Shown here in pieces: positions 30,766 through 39,316 of a DNA stretch of 64,000 bases. Source of the DNA: Inquilinus ginsengisoli_B (GTDB taxonomy: Bacteria; Pseudomonadota; Alphaproteobacteria; DSM-16000; Inquilinaceae); NCBI RefSeq assembly GCF_050434925.1, contig NZ_JBNDJK010000001.1, positions 3,720,001 through 3,784,000 on the forward strand, written 5' to 3'. The translations under genes and the position numbers were made by a program. Below the pieces are notes generated by a model that was not told the origin of the DNA, did not search any database, and saw only the letters and a program-made list of their open reading frames with translations. The stretch's first letter is position 1. Each line of letters opens with the position of its first letter.

Positions 30766-33700
30766 ATGAATCCGTCCCGCCTGTTCATCCTGCGGCCGGT
30801 CGGCACCTCGCTGCTGATGGCGGCGATCCTGCTGGTCGGCGCCGTGGCCTACCGCTTCCTGCCGCTGTCGGCCTTGCCGGAGGTCGACTACCCGACCATC
30901 CAGGTGCAGACCTTCTACCCGGGGGCCAGCCCGGAGGTGATGACCTCCTCCGTCACTGCGCCGCTGGAGAAGCAGTTCGGCCAGATGCCGGGGCTGAACC
31001 AGATGACCTCGGCCAGCTCGGCCGGCGCCTCGGTCGTCACCCTGCAGTTCAACCTCGACCTCAGCCTCGACGTGGCCGAGCAGGAGGTGCAGGCCGCCAT
31101 CAACGCCGCCGGCAACCTGCTGCCGGGCGACCTGCCGGCACCGCCGATCTACGCCAAGGTCAACCCGGCCGATGCGCCGATCCTGTCGCTGGCCGTCACC
31201 TCGAAGACCATCCCGCTGACCGAGCTGCAGAACCTGGTCGACACCCGCCTGGCGCAGAAGATCTCGCAGCAGCCCGGCGTCGGCCTGGTCAGCCTCAGCG
31301 GCGGCGCGCGGCCGGCGGTGCGCATCCAGGTGAACCCGCAGGCGCTGGCCGCCTACGGCCTCGCCATCGACGATGTCCGCACCACCCTCGGCAACGTCAA
31401 CGTCAACACGCCGAAGGGCAATTTCGACGGGCCGGCCCGGTCGTCGACGATCAACGCCAACGACCAGATCACCAAGGCCGAGGACTACAACGACGTGGTC
31501 GTGGCCTACCGCAACGGCGCGCCGATCCGCCTGTCCGACGTGGCCACCGTGGTCAGCGGGCCGGAGAACGGCAAGCTCGCCGCCTGGGCCGACACGACAC
31601 CGGCGATCATCGTCAACATCGAGCGCCAGCCCGGCGCCAACGTGATCGCGGTGGTGGACGGCATCAAGGCGATCCTGCCGCAGCTCGAGACCGCCCTGCC
31701 GGCGGCCGCCGAGGTCGCGGTGCTCAGCGACCGCACCGTCACCATCCGCGCCTCGGTCGCCGATGTCGGCTTCGAGCTGATGCTGTCGGTGGCGCTGGTG
31801 GTGCTGGTGATCTTCCTGTTCCTGCGCACCGCGGCCGCCACCATCATCCCCAGCCTGTCGGTACCGCTGTCGCTGGTCGGCACCCTGGCGGCGATGTACC
31901 TGCTGGGCTTCGGCCTCGACAACCTGTCGCTGATGGCGCTGACCATCGCCACCGGCTTCGTGGTCGACGACGCCATCGTGATGATCGAGAACATCGCCCG
32001 CTTCGTCGAGGAGGGTGAGACGCCGCTGCAGGCGGCGCTGAAGGGGGCCGAGCAGATCGGCTTCACCATCATCTCGCTGACCGTGTCGCTGATCGCCGTC
32101 CTGATCCCGCTCTTGTTCATGGGCGAGGTCGTGGGCCGGCTGTTCCACGAGTTCGCGGTCACCCTGGCGGTCACCATCGTGATTTCGGCCGTGGTGTCGC
32201 TGACCCTGGTGCCGATGCTGTGCGCCAGGCTGCTGCGCCACCGGCCGGCGGCCGAGCGCAGCCGCTTCGATCGCGGCGCCGAGCGCACCTTCGACTGGAT
32301 CGTCGGCCGGTACGGCCGCGCGCTCGGCTGGGTGCTCGACCACCAGGCCCTGACGCTGCTGGTCGCGTCGGCGACGCTGGGCCTGACGGTCGCGCTTTAT
32401 GTGGTGATCCCGAAAGGCTTCTTCCCGGAGCAGGACACCGGGATGATCCAGGGCATCTCCGAGGCGGCGCAGACCATCTCCTATGCCGAGATGGCGAAGC
32501 ATCAATCGGCGCTGGCCGAGGCCATCCTGAAGGATCCGGACGTCGCCGGCCTCAACTCCTTCATCGGCGTCGACGGCACCAACACCACGCTGAACAGCGG
32601 TCGCTTCCTGATCAGCCTCAAGCCGCTCGGCCAGCGCAGCGCCACCGCCGGCGCGGTGATCGACCGGCTGCGCGGTGAGGTCGCCGGCGTGCCCGGCATC
32701 ACCCTCTACCTGCAGCCGGTGCAGGACCTGACGATCGATTCCACCGTCAGCCGCACCCAGTACCAGTTCGTGCTGCAGAACGCCGATCTCGACCAGTTCA
32801 AGGACTGGGTGCCGAAGCTGATGCAGCGGCTGCAGCAGGTGCCGGAGATCGCCGACGTCGCCAGCGACTACCTGCAGCAGGGGCTGGCCGTCGACGTGGT
32901 GATCGACCGCGCCACCGCCGCCCGCTTCGGCATCACCCCGGCCACGGTCGACAACGCGCTGTACGACGCCTTCGGCCAGCGCATCGTCTCGACCATCTAC
33001 ACCCAGGCCAACCAGTACCGCGTGATCCTGGAAGCCGACCCGTCGCTGCAGCAGTCGCTGGACGGGCTGAAGGCGCTGTACCTGCCGTCCTCGCTGTCCT
33101 CCGACGGGCAGGTGCCGCTTTCCGCCATCGTCAAGGTCGAGCAGCGGGCCGGGCCGCTGCAGATCACCCATCTCGGCCAGTTCCCGGCGACGCTGATCTC
33201 GTTCAACCTGGCGCCGGGATCGTCGCTCGGCGCCGCGGTCGACGCGATCCAGAAGGCCGAGACCGAGGTCGGCCTGCCCGACAGCTTCGTCACCGCCTTC
33301 CAGGGCTCGGCCGCCGCCTTCCAGTCCTCGCTGGTGAACGAGGCGCTGCTGATCCTGGCCGCGATCGCGACCATGTACATCGTGCTGGGCGTGCTCTACG
33401 AGAGCTTCATCCATCCCATCACGATCCTGTCCACCCTGCCCTCGGCCGGGGTCGGCGCCTTGCTGGCACTGATGGCGGCGGGGGACGGGCTGGATGTGAT
33501 CGGGATCATCGGCATCATCCTGCTGATCGGCATCGTCAAGAAGAACGCGATCATGATGATCGACTTCGCGCTGCAGGCCGAGCGCGAGGAGGGCAAGCCG
33601 CCGCGCGAGGCGATCTACCAGGCCTGCCTGCTGCGCTTCCGGCCGATCCTGATGACCACCATGGCGGCGCTGCTGGGCGCCCTGCCGCTGATGCTGGGCA

Positions 33701-33882
33701 GCGGCATGGGCTCCGAGTTGCGCCGGCCGCTCGGCGTCGCGATCGTCGGCGGGCTGGTGGTCAGCCAGCTCTTGACCCTGTTCACCACCCCGGTGATCTA
33801 CCTGGCCTTCGACCGGCTGGCCGAGCGCATCACCGGCCGCCGCCCACGCTCGCGCTTCACCGAGGGGGAGGAGGGGGCGTGA
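30766..33882 (+). CDS. mdtB: RND multidrug efflux inner-membrane pump subunit, MdtB-like
   Basis: The 1038-residue HAE1-type RND protein starts with TM1 (FILRPVGTSLLMAAILLVGAVAYRFLPLSALPEVDYPTI, family N-terminus). The TM4 proton-relay segment LMALTIATGFVVDDAIVMIENIAR carries the paired Asp. Two large periplasmic loops and the repeat half follow with IGIVKKNAIMMIDFALQAER. MdtB and MdtC form a heterotrimer, with MdtC chiefly transporting drugs and MdtB the proton pathway, in the Enterobacteria model. It overlaps mdtC by four bases. Substrates are probably bile-salt-like or aromatic compounds, by analogy. Confidence 0.93.
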   Translation: MNPSRLFILRPVGTSLLMAAILLVGAVAYRFLPLSALPEVDYPTIQVQTFYPGASPEVMTSSVTAPLEKQFGQMPGLNQMTSASSAGASVVTLQFNLDLSLDVAEQEVQAAINAAGNLLPGDLPAPPIYAKVNPADAPILSLAVTSKTIPLTELQNLVDTRLAQKISQQPGVGLVSLSGGARPAVRIQVNPQALAAYGLAIDDVRTTLGNVNVNTPKGNFDGPARSSTINANDQITKAEDYNDVVVAYRNGAPIRLSDVATVVSGPENGKLAAWADTTPAIIVNIERQPGANVIAVVDGIKAILPQLETALPAAAEVAVLSDRTVTIRASVADVGFELMLSVALVVLVIFLFLRTAAATIIPSLSVPLSLVGTLAAMYLLGFGLDNLSLMALTIATGFVVDDAIVMIENIARFVEEGETPLQAALKGAEQIGFTIISLTVSLIAVLIPLLFMGEVVGRLFHEFAVTLAVTIVISAVVSLTLVPMLCARLLRHRPAAERSRFDRGAERTFDWIVGRYGRALGWVLDHQALTLLVASATLGLTVALYVVIPKGFFPEQDTGMIQGISEAAQTISYAEMAKHQSALAEAILKDPDVAGLNSFIGVDGTNTTLNSGRFLISLKPLGQRSATAGAVIDRLRGEVAGVPGITLYLQPVQDLTIDSTVSRTQYQFVLQNADLDQFKDWVPKLMQRLQQVPEIADVASDYLQQGLAVDVVIDRATAARFGITPATVDNALYDAFGQRIVSTIYTQANQYRVILEADPSLQQSLDGLKALYLPSSLSSDGQVPLSAIVKVEQRAGPLQITHLGQFPATLISFNLAPGSSLGAAVDAIQKAETEVGLPDSFVTAFQGSAAAFQSSLVNEALLILAAIATMYIVLGVLYESFIHPITILSTLPSAGVGALLALMAAGDGLDVIGIIGIILLIGIVKKNAIMMIDFALQAEREEGKPPREAIYQACLLRFRPILMTTMAALLGALPLMLGSGMGSELRRPLGVAIVGGLVVSQLLTLFTTPVIYLAFDRLAERITGRRPRSRFTEGEEGA

Positions 33883-36800
33883 ACCTCTCCGCCCCCTTCA
33901 TCGCCCGGCCGGTGGCGACCACGCTGCTGACCCTCGGCATCGTCCTGGCCGGCTTCTTCGCCTATCTGAAGCTGCCGGTGTCGCCGCTGCCGCAGGTCGA
34001 CTTCCCGACCATCTCGGTCTCCGCCTCGCTGCCCGGGGCGAGCCCGGAGACGGTGGCGGCCACGGTGGCAAGCCCGTTGGAGCGGCATCTCGGCGCCATC
34101 GCCGACGTCACCCAGATGACCTCGCGCAGCTCGGTCGGCCAGGCCAGCATCACCCTGCAATTCGGCCTGAACCGCGACATCGACGGCGCCGCGCGCGACG
34201 TGCAGGCGGCGATCAACGCGGCCCGGGCCGACCTGCCGGCGGCGCTGCGCAGCAACCCGACCTACCGCAAGGTCAATCCGTCCGATGCGCCTGTGCTGAT
34301 CCTGGCGCTGACCTCGCCGACCCTGACCCGCGGCCAGATCTACGACGCCGCCAGCAATGTGCTGGAGCAGCGGCTGTCGCAGATCGAGGGCATCGGCCAG
34401 GTGACGCTGGGCGGCGCCGCCCTGCCGGCGGTGCGGGTCGAGCTGAACCCGCAGGCGCTGGCGCAATACGGCATCGGGCTCGAGGATGTCCGCGCCGCGC
34501 TGGCGGCGGCCAACGCCAACAGCCCGAAGGGGTCGATCGAGGAGGCCGGCCGGCATTTCCAGATCTACAGCAACGACCAGGCCAGCCAGGCCGAGGACTA
34601 CAAGCCGCTTGTGATCGCCGCCCGCAACGGCGCCACGGTGCGGCTGTCCGACATCGCCGATGTCGAGGATTCGGTCGAGGACCTGCGCAATGCCGGCCTG
34701 GCCGACGGCAAGCCCGCCGTGCTGGTGCTGCTGTTCCGCGAGCCCGGGGCCAACATCATCGACACGGTCGACCGGGTGAAGGCCGAGCTGCCGCATCTGC
34801 GCGCGGCGATGCCCCGGGACATCGAGATCACCCCGGCGGCCGACCGCACCGGCACCATCCGCGCCTCGCTGAACGACACCCAGCTGACGCTGCTGATCTC
34901 GGTGGCGCTGGTGATGCTGGTGGTGTTCGCCTTCCTGCGCGACCCGCGCGCCGCGATCATCCCGGCGGTGGCGGTACCGGTCTCGATCATCGGCACCTTC
35001 GGCGCCATGTACCTGGTCGGCTACAGCCTCGACAACCTGTCGCTGATGGCGCTGACCATCGCCGCCGGCTTCGTGGTCGACGACGCCATCGTGGTGCTGG
35101 AGAACATCTCCCGCCATGTCGAGGCCGGCATGCCGCGGCGCCAGGCGGCCTTGCGCGGCGCGCGCGAGGTCGGCTTCACCGTGCTGTCGATCAGCATCTC
35201 GCTGGTCGCGGTGTTCATTCCGATCCTGCTGATGGGCGGGCTGGTCGGCCGGATCTTCCGCGAATTCGCGCTGACCCTCTCGATCGCCATCGGCGTGTCG
35301 ATGGCGATCTCGCTGACCACCACGCCGATGCTGTGCGCCCTGCTGCTGTGCCGCCGGCCCCGCCGGCCCGACAGCGGGCCCGGACCGCTGGCCCGGGTGA
35401 TGCGGGCCTATGAGCGGACCCTGGGCTGGGCGCTGCGCCATAGCGGCTTCGTGGTCCTGGTGCTGTTCGGCGTGGTCTGCCTGAACGTCGCGCTGTTCGC
35501 CGTGATCCCGAAGGGCTTCTTCCCGGAGCAGAGCACCGGCCGGCTGGTCGGCGGCATCGTCGCCGACCAGAGCATCTCGTTCCAGCTGATGCAGCAGAAG
35601 CTGGGGCAGCTGATGGACATCGTCCGCGCCGACCCGGCGGTCGACAGCGTCGTCGGCTTCACCGGCGGCGGGGGCGGCGGCCGGTCGCAGACCAACACCG
35701 GCCAGGTCTTCGTCACGCTGAAGCCGCTGTCTCAGCGCGGCATCGGCGACGACGACGTCATCGCTCGCCTGCGCGACAAGCTGGCCGTGGTGCCCGGCGG
35801 CCGGCTGTTCCTGGTCTCGGCCCAGGACATCCGCGCCGGCGGCCGGCAGAGCAACGCCGCCTACCAGTACACGCTGCAGTCGGATTCCTCAGCCGAGCTG
35901 CAGGATTGGGGGCCGAAGCTGCTGCAGGCGCTGCAGGCCAGCCCGGTGCTGGCCGACGTCAACTCCGACCAGCAACAGAAGGGGCTGGAGACCGACATCG
36001 TCATCGACCGCGACACCGCCGCCCGCCTGGGCATCACGCCGCAGCAGATCGACAACACCCTCTACGACGCCTTCGGCCAGCGCCAGGTCTCGACCATCTA
36101 CAGCGCCATCAACCAGTACCACGTGGTGATGGAGGTGGCGCCGCAGTATTGGCAGAGCCCGGAGACGCTGAAGGACCTCTACATCAGCACCTCGGGCGGC
36201 AGTGCCGGCGGCACCGCCAGCACCAACGCGCCGGCCAGCGCCACCGGCACCGGCGCCGCCAGCCTGGCGGCGCAGTCCGCCGCCAACGCCAACACCAATG
36301 CGCTGGCCAATGCCGGCCGCAAGGGCACGTCGAGCGGCGCCGCGGTCAGCATTGCGGCGGAGACGATGGTGCCGCTGTCGGCGATCAGCCATGTCGGCCC
36401 GGGCAACACGCCGCTCTCGGTCAACCACCAGGGCCTGTTCGCGGCGACGACGATCTCGTTCAATCTGGCGCCGGGCAAGTCGCTCAGCGACGCCGCGGCG
36501 GCGGTGCAGCAGGCGATGGTGGCGCTGCACGTCCCGGCCACCATCCATGGCAGCTTCCAGGGCACCGCCCAGGTGTTCCAGAGCTCGTTGAGCGACGAGC
36601 CGATCCTGATCCTGGCGGCGCTGGCGGCGGTCTACATCGTGCTCGGCATCCTCTACGAGAGCACGATCCACCCGCTCACCATCCTGTCGACCCTGCCCTC
36701 GGCGGGCGTGGGCGCGGTGCTGGCGCTGATGCTGTTCGACACCGAGTTCAGCCTGATCGCGATGATCGGCGTCATCCTGCTGATCGGCATCGTCAAGAAG

Positions 36801-37151
36801 AACGCGATCATGATGATCGACTTCGCGCTGGAGGCGGAGCGCAGCCGCGGCCTGGCCCCGCGCGAGGCGATCCTGCAGGCCAGCCTGCTGCGCTTCCGGC
36901 CGATCCTGATGACGACGATGGCGGCGATCTTCGGCGCCGTGCCGCTGGCCATCGGCTTCGGCGCCGGCAGCGAGCTGCGCCAGCCGCTGGGCATCGCCAT
37001 CGTCGGCGGGCTGATCGTCAGCCAGGTGCTGACGCTCTACACCACCCCGGTCCTGTACCTGGTGCTCGACCGCTTCCGGCACTGGGCGCGGGGTCGGTGG
37101 GCACGGGCGTTCCCGCGGCTGGCCGGCAGCGCGCCGGAGGCGGCGGAGTAG
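33879..37151 (+). CDS. mdtC: RND multidrug efflux inner-membrane pump subunit, MdtC-like, with low-complexity insertion
   Basis: The 1090-residue pump starts at GTG overlapping the mdtB stop. It has the same RND plan as MdtB: LMALTIAAGFVVDDAIVVLENISR in TM4 and IGIVKKNAIMMIDFALEAERSRG in TM10. It is about 60 residues longer than typical MdtC. The excess is a Gly/Ala/Ser/Thr/Asn-rich stretch at residues 772-829 placed between KDLYIST and MVPLSAI in the second periplasmic porter region. A GAGGGGGAGGAGGGG tract is the ribosome-binding region. No outer-membrane channel gene follows; a TolC-type partner must be elsewhere. Confidence 0.93.
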   Translation: MNLSAPFIARPVATTLLTLGIVLAGFFAYLKLPVSPLPQVDFPTISVSASLPGASPETVAATVASPLERHLGAIADVTQMTSRSSVGQASITLQFGLNRDIDGAARDVQAAINAARADLPAALRSNPTYRKVNPSDAPVLILALTSPTLTRGQIYDAASNVLEQRLSQIEGIGQVTLGGAALPAVRVELNPQALAQYGIGLEDVRAALAAANANSPKGSIEEAGRHFQIYSNDQASQAEDYKPLVIAARNGATVRLSDIADVEDSVEDLRNAGLADGKPAVLVLLFREPGANIIDTVDRVKAELPHLRAAMPRDIEITPAADRTGTIRASLNDTQLTLLISVALVMLVVFAFLRDPRAAIIPAVAVPVSIIGTFGAMYLVGYSLDNLSLMALTIAAGFVVDDAIVVLENISRHVEAGMPRRQAALRGAREVGFTVLSISISLVAVFIPILLMGGLVGRIFREFALTLSIAIGVSMAISLTTTPMLCALLLCRRPRRPDSGPGPLARVMRAYERTLGWALRHSGFVVLVLFGVVCLNVALFAVIPKGFFPEQSTGRLVGGIVADQSISFQLMQQKLGQLMDIVRADPAVDSVVGFTGGGGGGRSQTNTGQVFVTLKPLSQRGIGDDDVIARLRDKLAVVPGGRLFLVSAQDIRAGGRQSNAAYQYTLQSDSSAELQDWGPKLLQALQASPVLADVNSDQQQKGLETDIVIDRDTAARLGITPQQIDNTLYDAFGQRQVSTIYSAINQYHVVMEVAPQYWQSPETLKDLYISTSGGSAGGTASTNAPASATGTGAASLAAQSAANANTNALANAGRKGTSSGAAVSIAAETMVPLSAISHVGPGNTPLSVNHQGLFAATTISFNLAPGKSLSDAAAAVQQAMVALHVPATIHGSFQGTAQVFQSSLSDEPILILAALAAVYIVLGILYESTIHPLTILSTLPSAGVGAVLALMLFDTEFSLIAMIGVILLIGIVKKNAIMMIDFALEAERSRGLAPREAILQASLLRFRPILMTTMAAIFGAVPLAIGFGAGSELRQPLGIAIVGGLIVSQVLTLYTTPVLYLVLDRFRHWARGRWARAFPRLAGSAPEAAE

Positions 37152-37159
37152 GCGTCTGC

Positions 37160-38143
37160 TCAGCGGCCGGACAGCTTCAGGATATCCTCCGGATACCGCG
37201 GCCCCTGGACCTCGATCCTGGAGGCGGCCTGCTCGATCTCGCGCAGGTCGTCGGCCGACAGCACGACCGCGACCGAGCCGAGATTTTCCTCCAGGCGCTC
37301 GAGCTTCCGGGTGCCCGGGATCGGCACGATCCAGGGCTTCTGAGCCAGCAGCCAGGCGAGCGCGACCTGCGCCGGCGTCGCGCCCTTGCGATCGGCGACC
37401 GCGCGGAGCAGGTCGACCAGGGCCTGGTTCGCCCGGCGGGCCTCCGGCTCGAACCGCGGGATGCGGCTGCGAAGGTCCGCGCTGTCGAAGGTTGTGGCGT
37501 CGTCGATCCTGCCGGTCAGGAAGCCCTTGCCCAGCGGGCTGTAGGGCACCAGGCCGATCCCGAGCTCCTCGATCACCGGGATCACGTCGGCCTCCGGCTC
37601 CCGCGTCCACAGCGAGTACTCGCTCTGCAGCGCGGTGACCGGCTGGACGGCATGCGCCCGGCGGATCGATTGCACGCCGGCTTCGGACAGGCCGAAATGC
37701 CTGGCCTTGCCCTGCTGGATCAACTCCTTGACCGCCCCGGCGACATCCTCCATCGGCACGTCGGGGTCGACCCGATGCTGGTACAGCAGGTCGATGCGAT
37801 CGGTCCGGAGCCGCCTCAGCATGCCTTCGACTGCAGCCTTGATGTGGTCGGGTCGGCTGTTCAGGCCGCCGAGGCGCCTGCCGGTGTCCAGGTCGATGTC
37901 GTGGCCGAACTTGGTGGCGATCACCACCTGGTCGCGGACCGGGACCAGGGCCTCGCCGACGATCTCCTCATTGGTGAACGGACCATAGGTCTCGGCGGTA
38001 TCGAAGAAGGTGACGCCGCGCTCGACGGCGGCCCGGATCAGGGCGATCAGGGCCTGCCTGTCCGCGATCGGGCCATAGCCCATGCAGCCCAGCCCCAGCG
38101 CCGAGACCTCGAGGCCGGCTTGTCCAAGCGTGCGCGTCTGCAT
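37160..38143 (-). CDS. aldo/keto reductase
   Basis: The 327-residue (beta/alpha)8 enzyme carries the AKR tetrad: Asp and Tyr in FFDTAETYG, Lys in VIATKFG and His in LLYQHRVD. The C-terminal NADPH-binding segment WIVPIPGTRKLERLEENLGS is complete. It resembles the AKR13/YajO-like and pyridoxal-reductase-like groups by MGYGPIADR and GFLTGRIDD. It probably reduces aldehydes with NADPH. It is divergent from a LysR gene that likely regulates it. A near-palindrome TATAATCC-GCAA-GGATATATA lies in the gap. It is convergent with mdtC, with eight bases between stops. Confidence 0.92.
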   Translation of the reverse strand: MQTRTLGQAGLEVSALGLGCMGYGPIADRQALIALIRAAVERGVTFFDTAETYGPFTNEEIVGEALVPVRDQVVIATKFGHDIDLDTGRRLGGLNSRPDHIKAAVEGMLRRLRTDRIDLLYQHRVDPDVPMEDVAGAVKELIQQGKARHFGLSEAGVQSIRRAHAVQPVTALQSEYSLWTREPEADVIPVIEELGIGLVPYSPLGKGFLTGRIDDATTFDSADLRSRIPRFEPEARRANQALVDLLRAVADRKGATPAQVALAWLLAQKPWIVPIPGTRKLERLEENLGSVAVVLSADDLREIEQAASRIEVQGPRYPEDILKLSGR

Positions 38144-38201
38144 GTCGTCCTCCGGTGAGTTGAGCTGGAGTCTAAGGTGTGGCCCGCCTGCGACTAGGCG
38201 C

Positions 38202-38222
38202 TATAATCCGCAAGGATATATA
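38202..38222. promoter_or_regulatory. putative LysR operator between AKR and LysR genes
   Basis: TATAATCC (38202-38209) and GGATATATA (38214-38222) form a nearly perfect inverted repeat around GCAA in the 93-base divergent gap. An AT-rich TATA-like hexamer suitable as a -10 element overlaps it on the minus strand. Assignment is by symmetry and location. Confidence 0.4.
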
Positions 38223-38236
38223 AGCAGGGCCTCTGA

Positions 38237-39130
38237 ATGCAGCGCGGCAGCCTGGACGATCTCGTGGCCCTCGTCGCCGTCGCGCGGGAGCGGAGCTTCA
38301 CCAAGGCGGCGGCGAAGCTGGGCGTCTCGCAATCGGCGCTGAGCCAGACCATCCGCCAGCTCGAGACCCGGCTCGGCATCCGGCTCCTGACCCGCACCAC
38401 GCGCAGCGTCGGGCTGACCGAGGCGGGGGAGCGCCTGCTGCACACCGTGGAGCCGCGGCTGGAGGAGATCGAGGCCGGGCTGGCCGCGGTCAGCGAGCTG
38501 CGGGACAAGCCGGCCGGCACCATCCGGATCACCGCCGGTGACCATGCGATCCGGTCGATCCTGTGGCCGAAGCTGGAGACATTCCTGCCCCGGTATCCCG
38601 ACATCAAGGTCGAGCTGGTCAGCGACTACGGGCTGACCGATATCGTCGCGGAGCGCTACGACGCCGGCGTGCGCTGGGGCGAGCAGGTGGCCCAGGACAT
38701 GATCGCGGTGCGCATCGGTCCCGATCTCGGCTTCGCCGTCGTCGGCGCGAAATCCTACTTCGCCAAACGGCCGCCGCCGCGGACGCCGCAGGACCTGGTC
38801 GGGCACAGCTGCATCAATCTGCGCCTGCCGACCCATGGCGGCCTCTACGCCTGGGAGTTCGAGCGCGACGGCCGCGAGGTCAGGGTGCGGGTGGAAGGCC
38901 AGCTCGTCTTCAACGGCATCTTCCAGATCCTCGACGCCGCGCTGGCCGGCTTCGGCCTGGCCCATGTGCCGGAGGACCTGGCGCGGCCCCACCTCGCCAG
39001 GGGCCGTCTGCAGCGCGTGCTCGAAGACTGGTGCCCGCCCTGGTCAGGCTATCACCTGTATTACCCGAGCCGGCGCCAACCCTCCGCCGCCTTCGCCCTG
39101 CTGGTGGACGCCCTGCGCCACCGGGGTTGA
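38237..39130 (+). CDS. LysR-family transcriptional regulator (divergent from aldo/keto reductase)
   Basis: The 297-residue LysR protein has an HTH RSFTKAAAKLGVSQSALSQTIRQLETRLGIRLLTRTTRSV and a substrate-binding domain beginning GTIRITAGDHAIRSILWPKL. The VAQDMIAVRIGPDLGFAVVGAKSYFA segment is typical of the subgroup that controls adjacent aldo/keto reductases or SDRs. The start at 38237 follows AGGGCCTCTGA. It is divergent from the AKR and followed by an AT-rich gap before the beta-helix gene, which does not look part of this regulon. Confidence 0.92.
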   Translation: MQRGSLDDLVALVAVARERSFTKAAAKLGVSQSALSQTIRQLETRLGIRLLTRTTRSVGLTEAGERLLHTVEPRLEEIEAGLAAVSELRDKPAGTIRITAGDHAIRSILWPKLETFLPRYPDIKVELVSDYGLTDIVAERYDAGVRWGEQVAQDMIAVRIGPDLGFAVVGAKSYFAKRPPPRTPQDLVGHSCINLRLPTHGGLYAWEFERDGREVRVRVEGQLVFNGIFQILDAALAGFGLAHVPEDLARPHLARGRLQRVLEDWCPPWSGYHLYYPSRRQPSAAFALLVDALRHRG

Positions 39131-39260
39131 CGTCGCGGGCGGCGCTGGCTGCGCCGCCGCTCGGCATCCCATCGCCGGCGGCCTCGTTTGTGTGCTCTTC
39201 CAACTGCGAGAGGGCGATAACTGCCGATTCCAATATTCAATTAACTAAACAAAATGTTCA

Positions 39261-39289
39261 TTGCGCGATGTTTTCACTCCAATCATAAT
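39261..39289 (+). promoter_or_regulatory. candidate sigma-70 promoter of the beta-helix gene
   Basis: TTGCGC (39261-39266) and CATAAT (39284-39289) are separated by 17 bases, in an AT-rich stretch that stands out in this high-GC window. An AGAAGGAGGT ribosome-binding site lies at 39302-39311, six bases before the ATG at 39317. Confidence 0.5.
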
Positions 39290-39316
39290 GTCTTCTGTAT
39301 CCAGAAGGAGGTCAGC

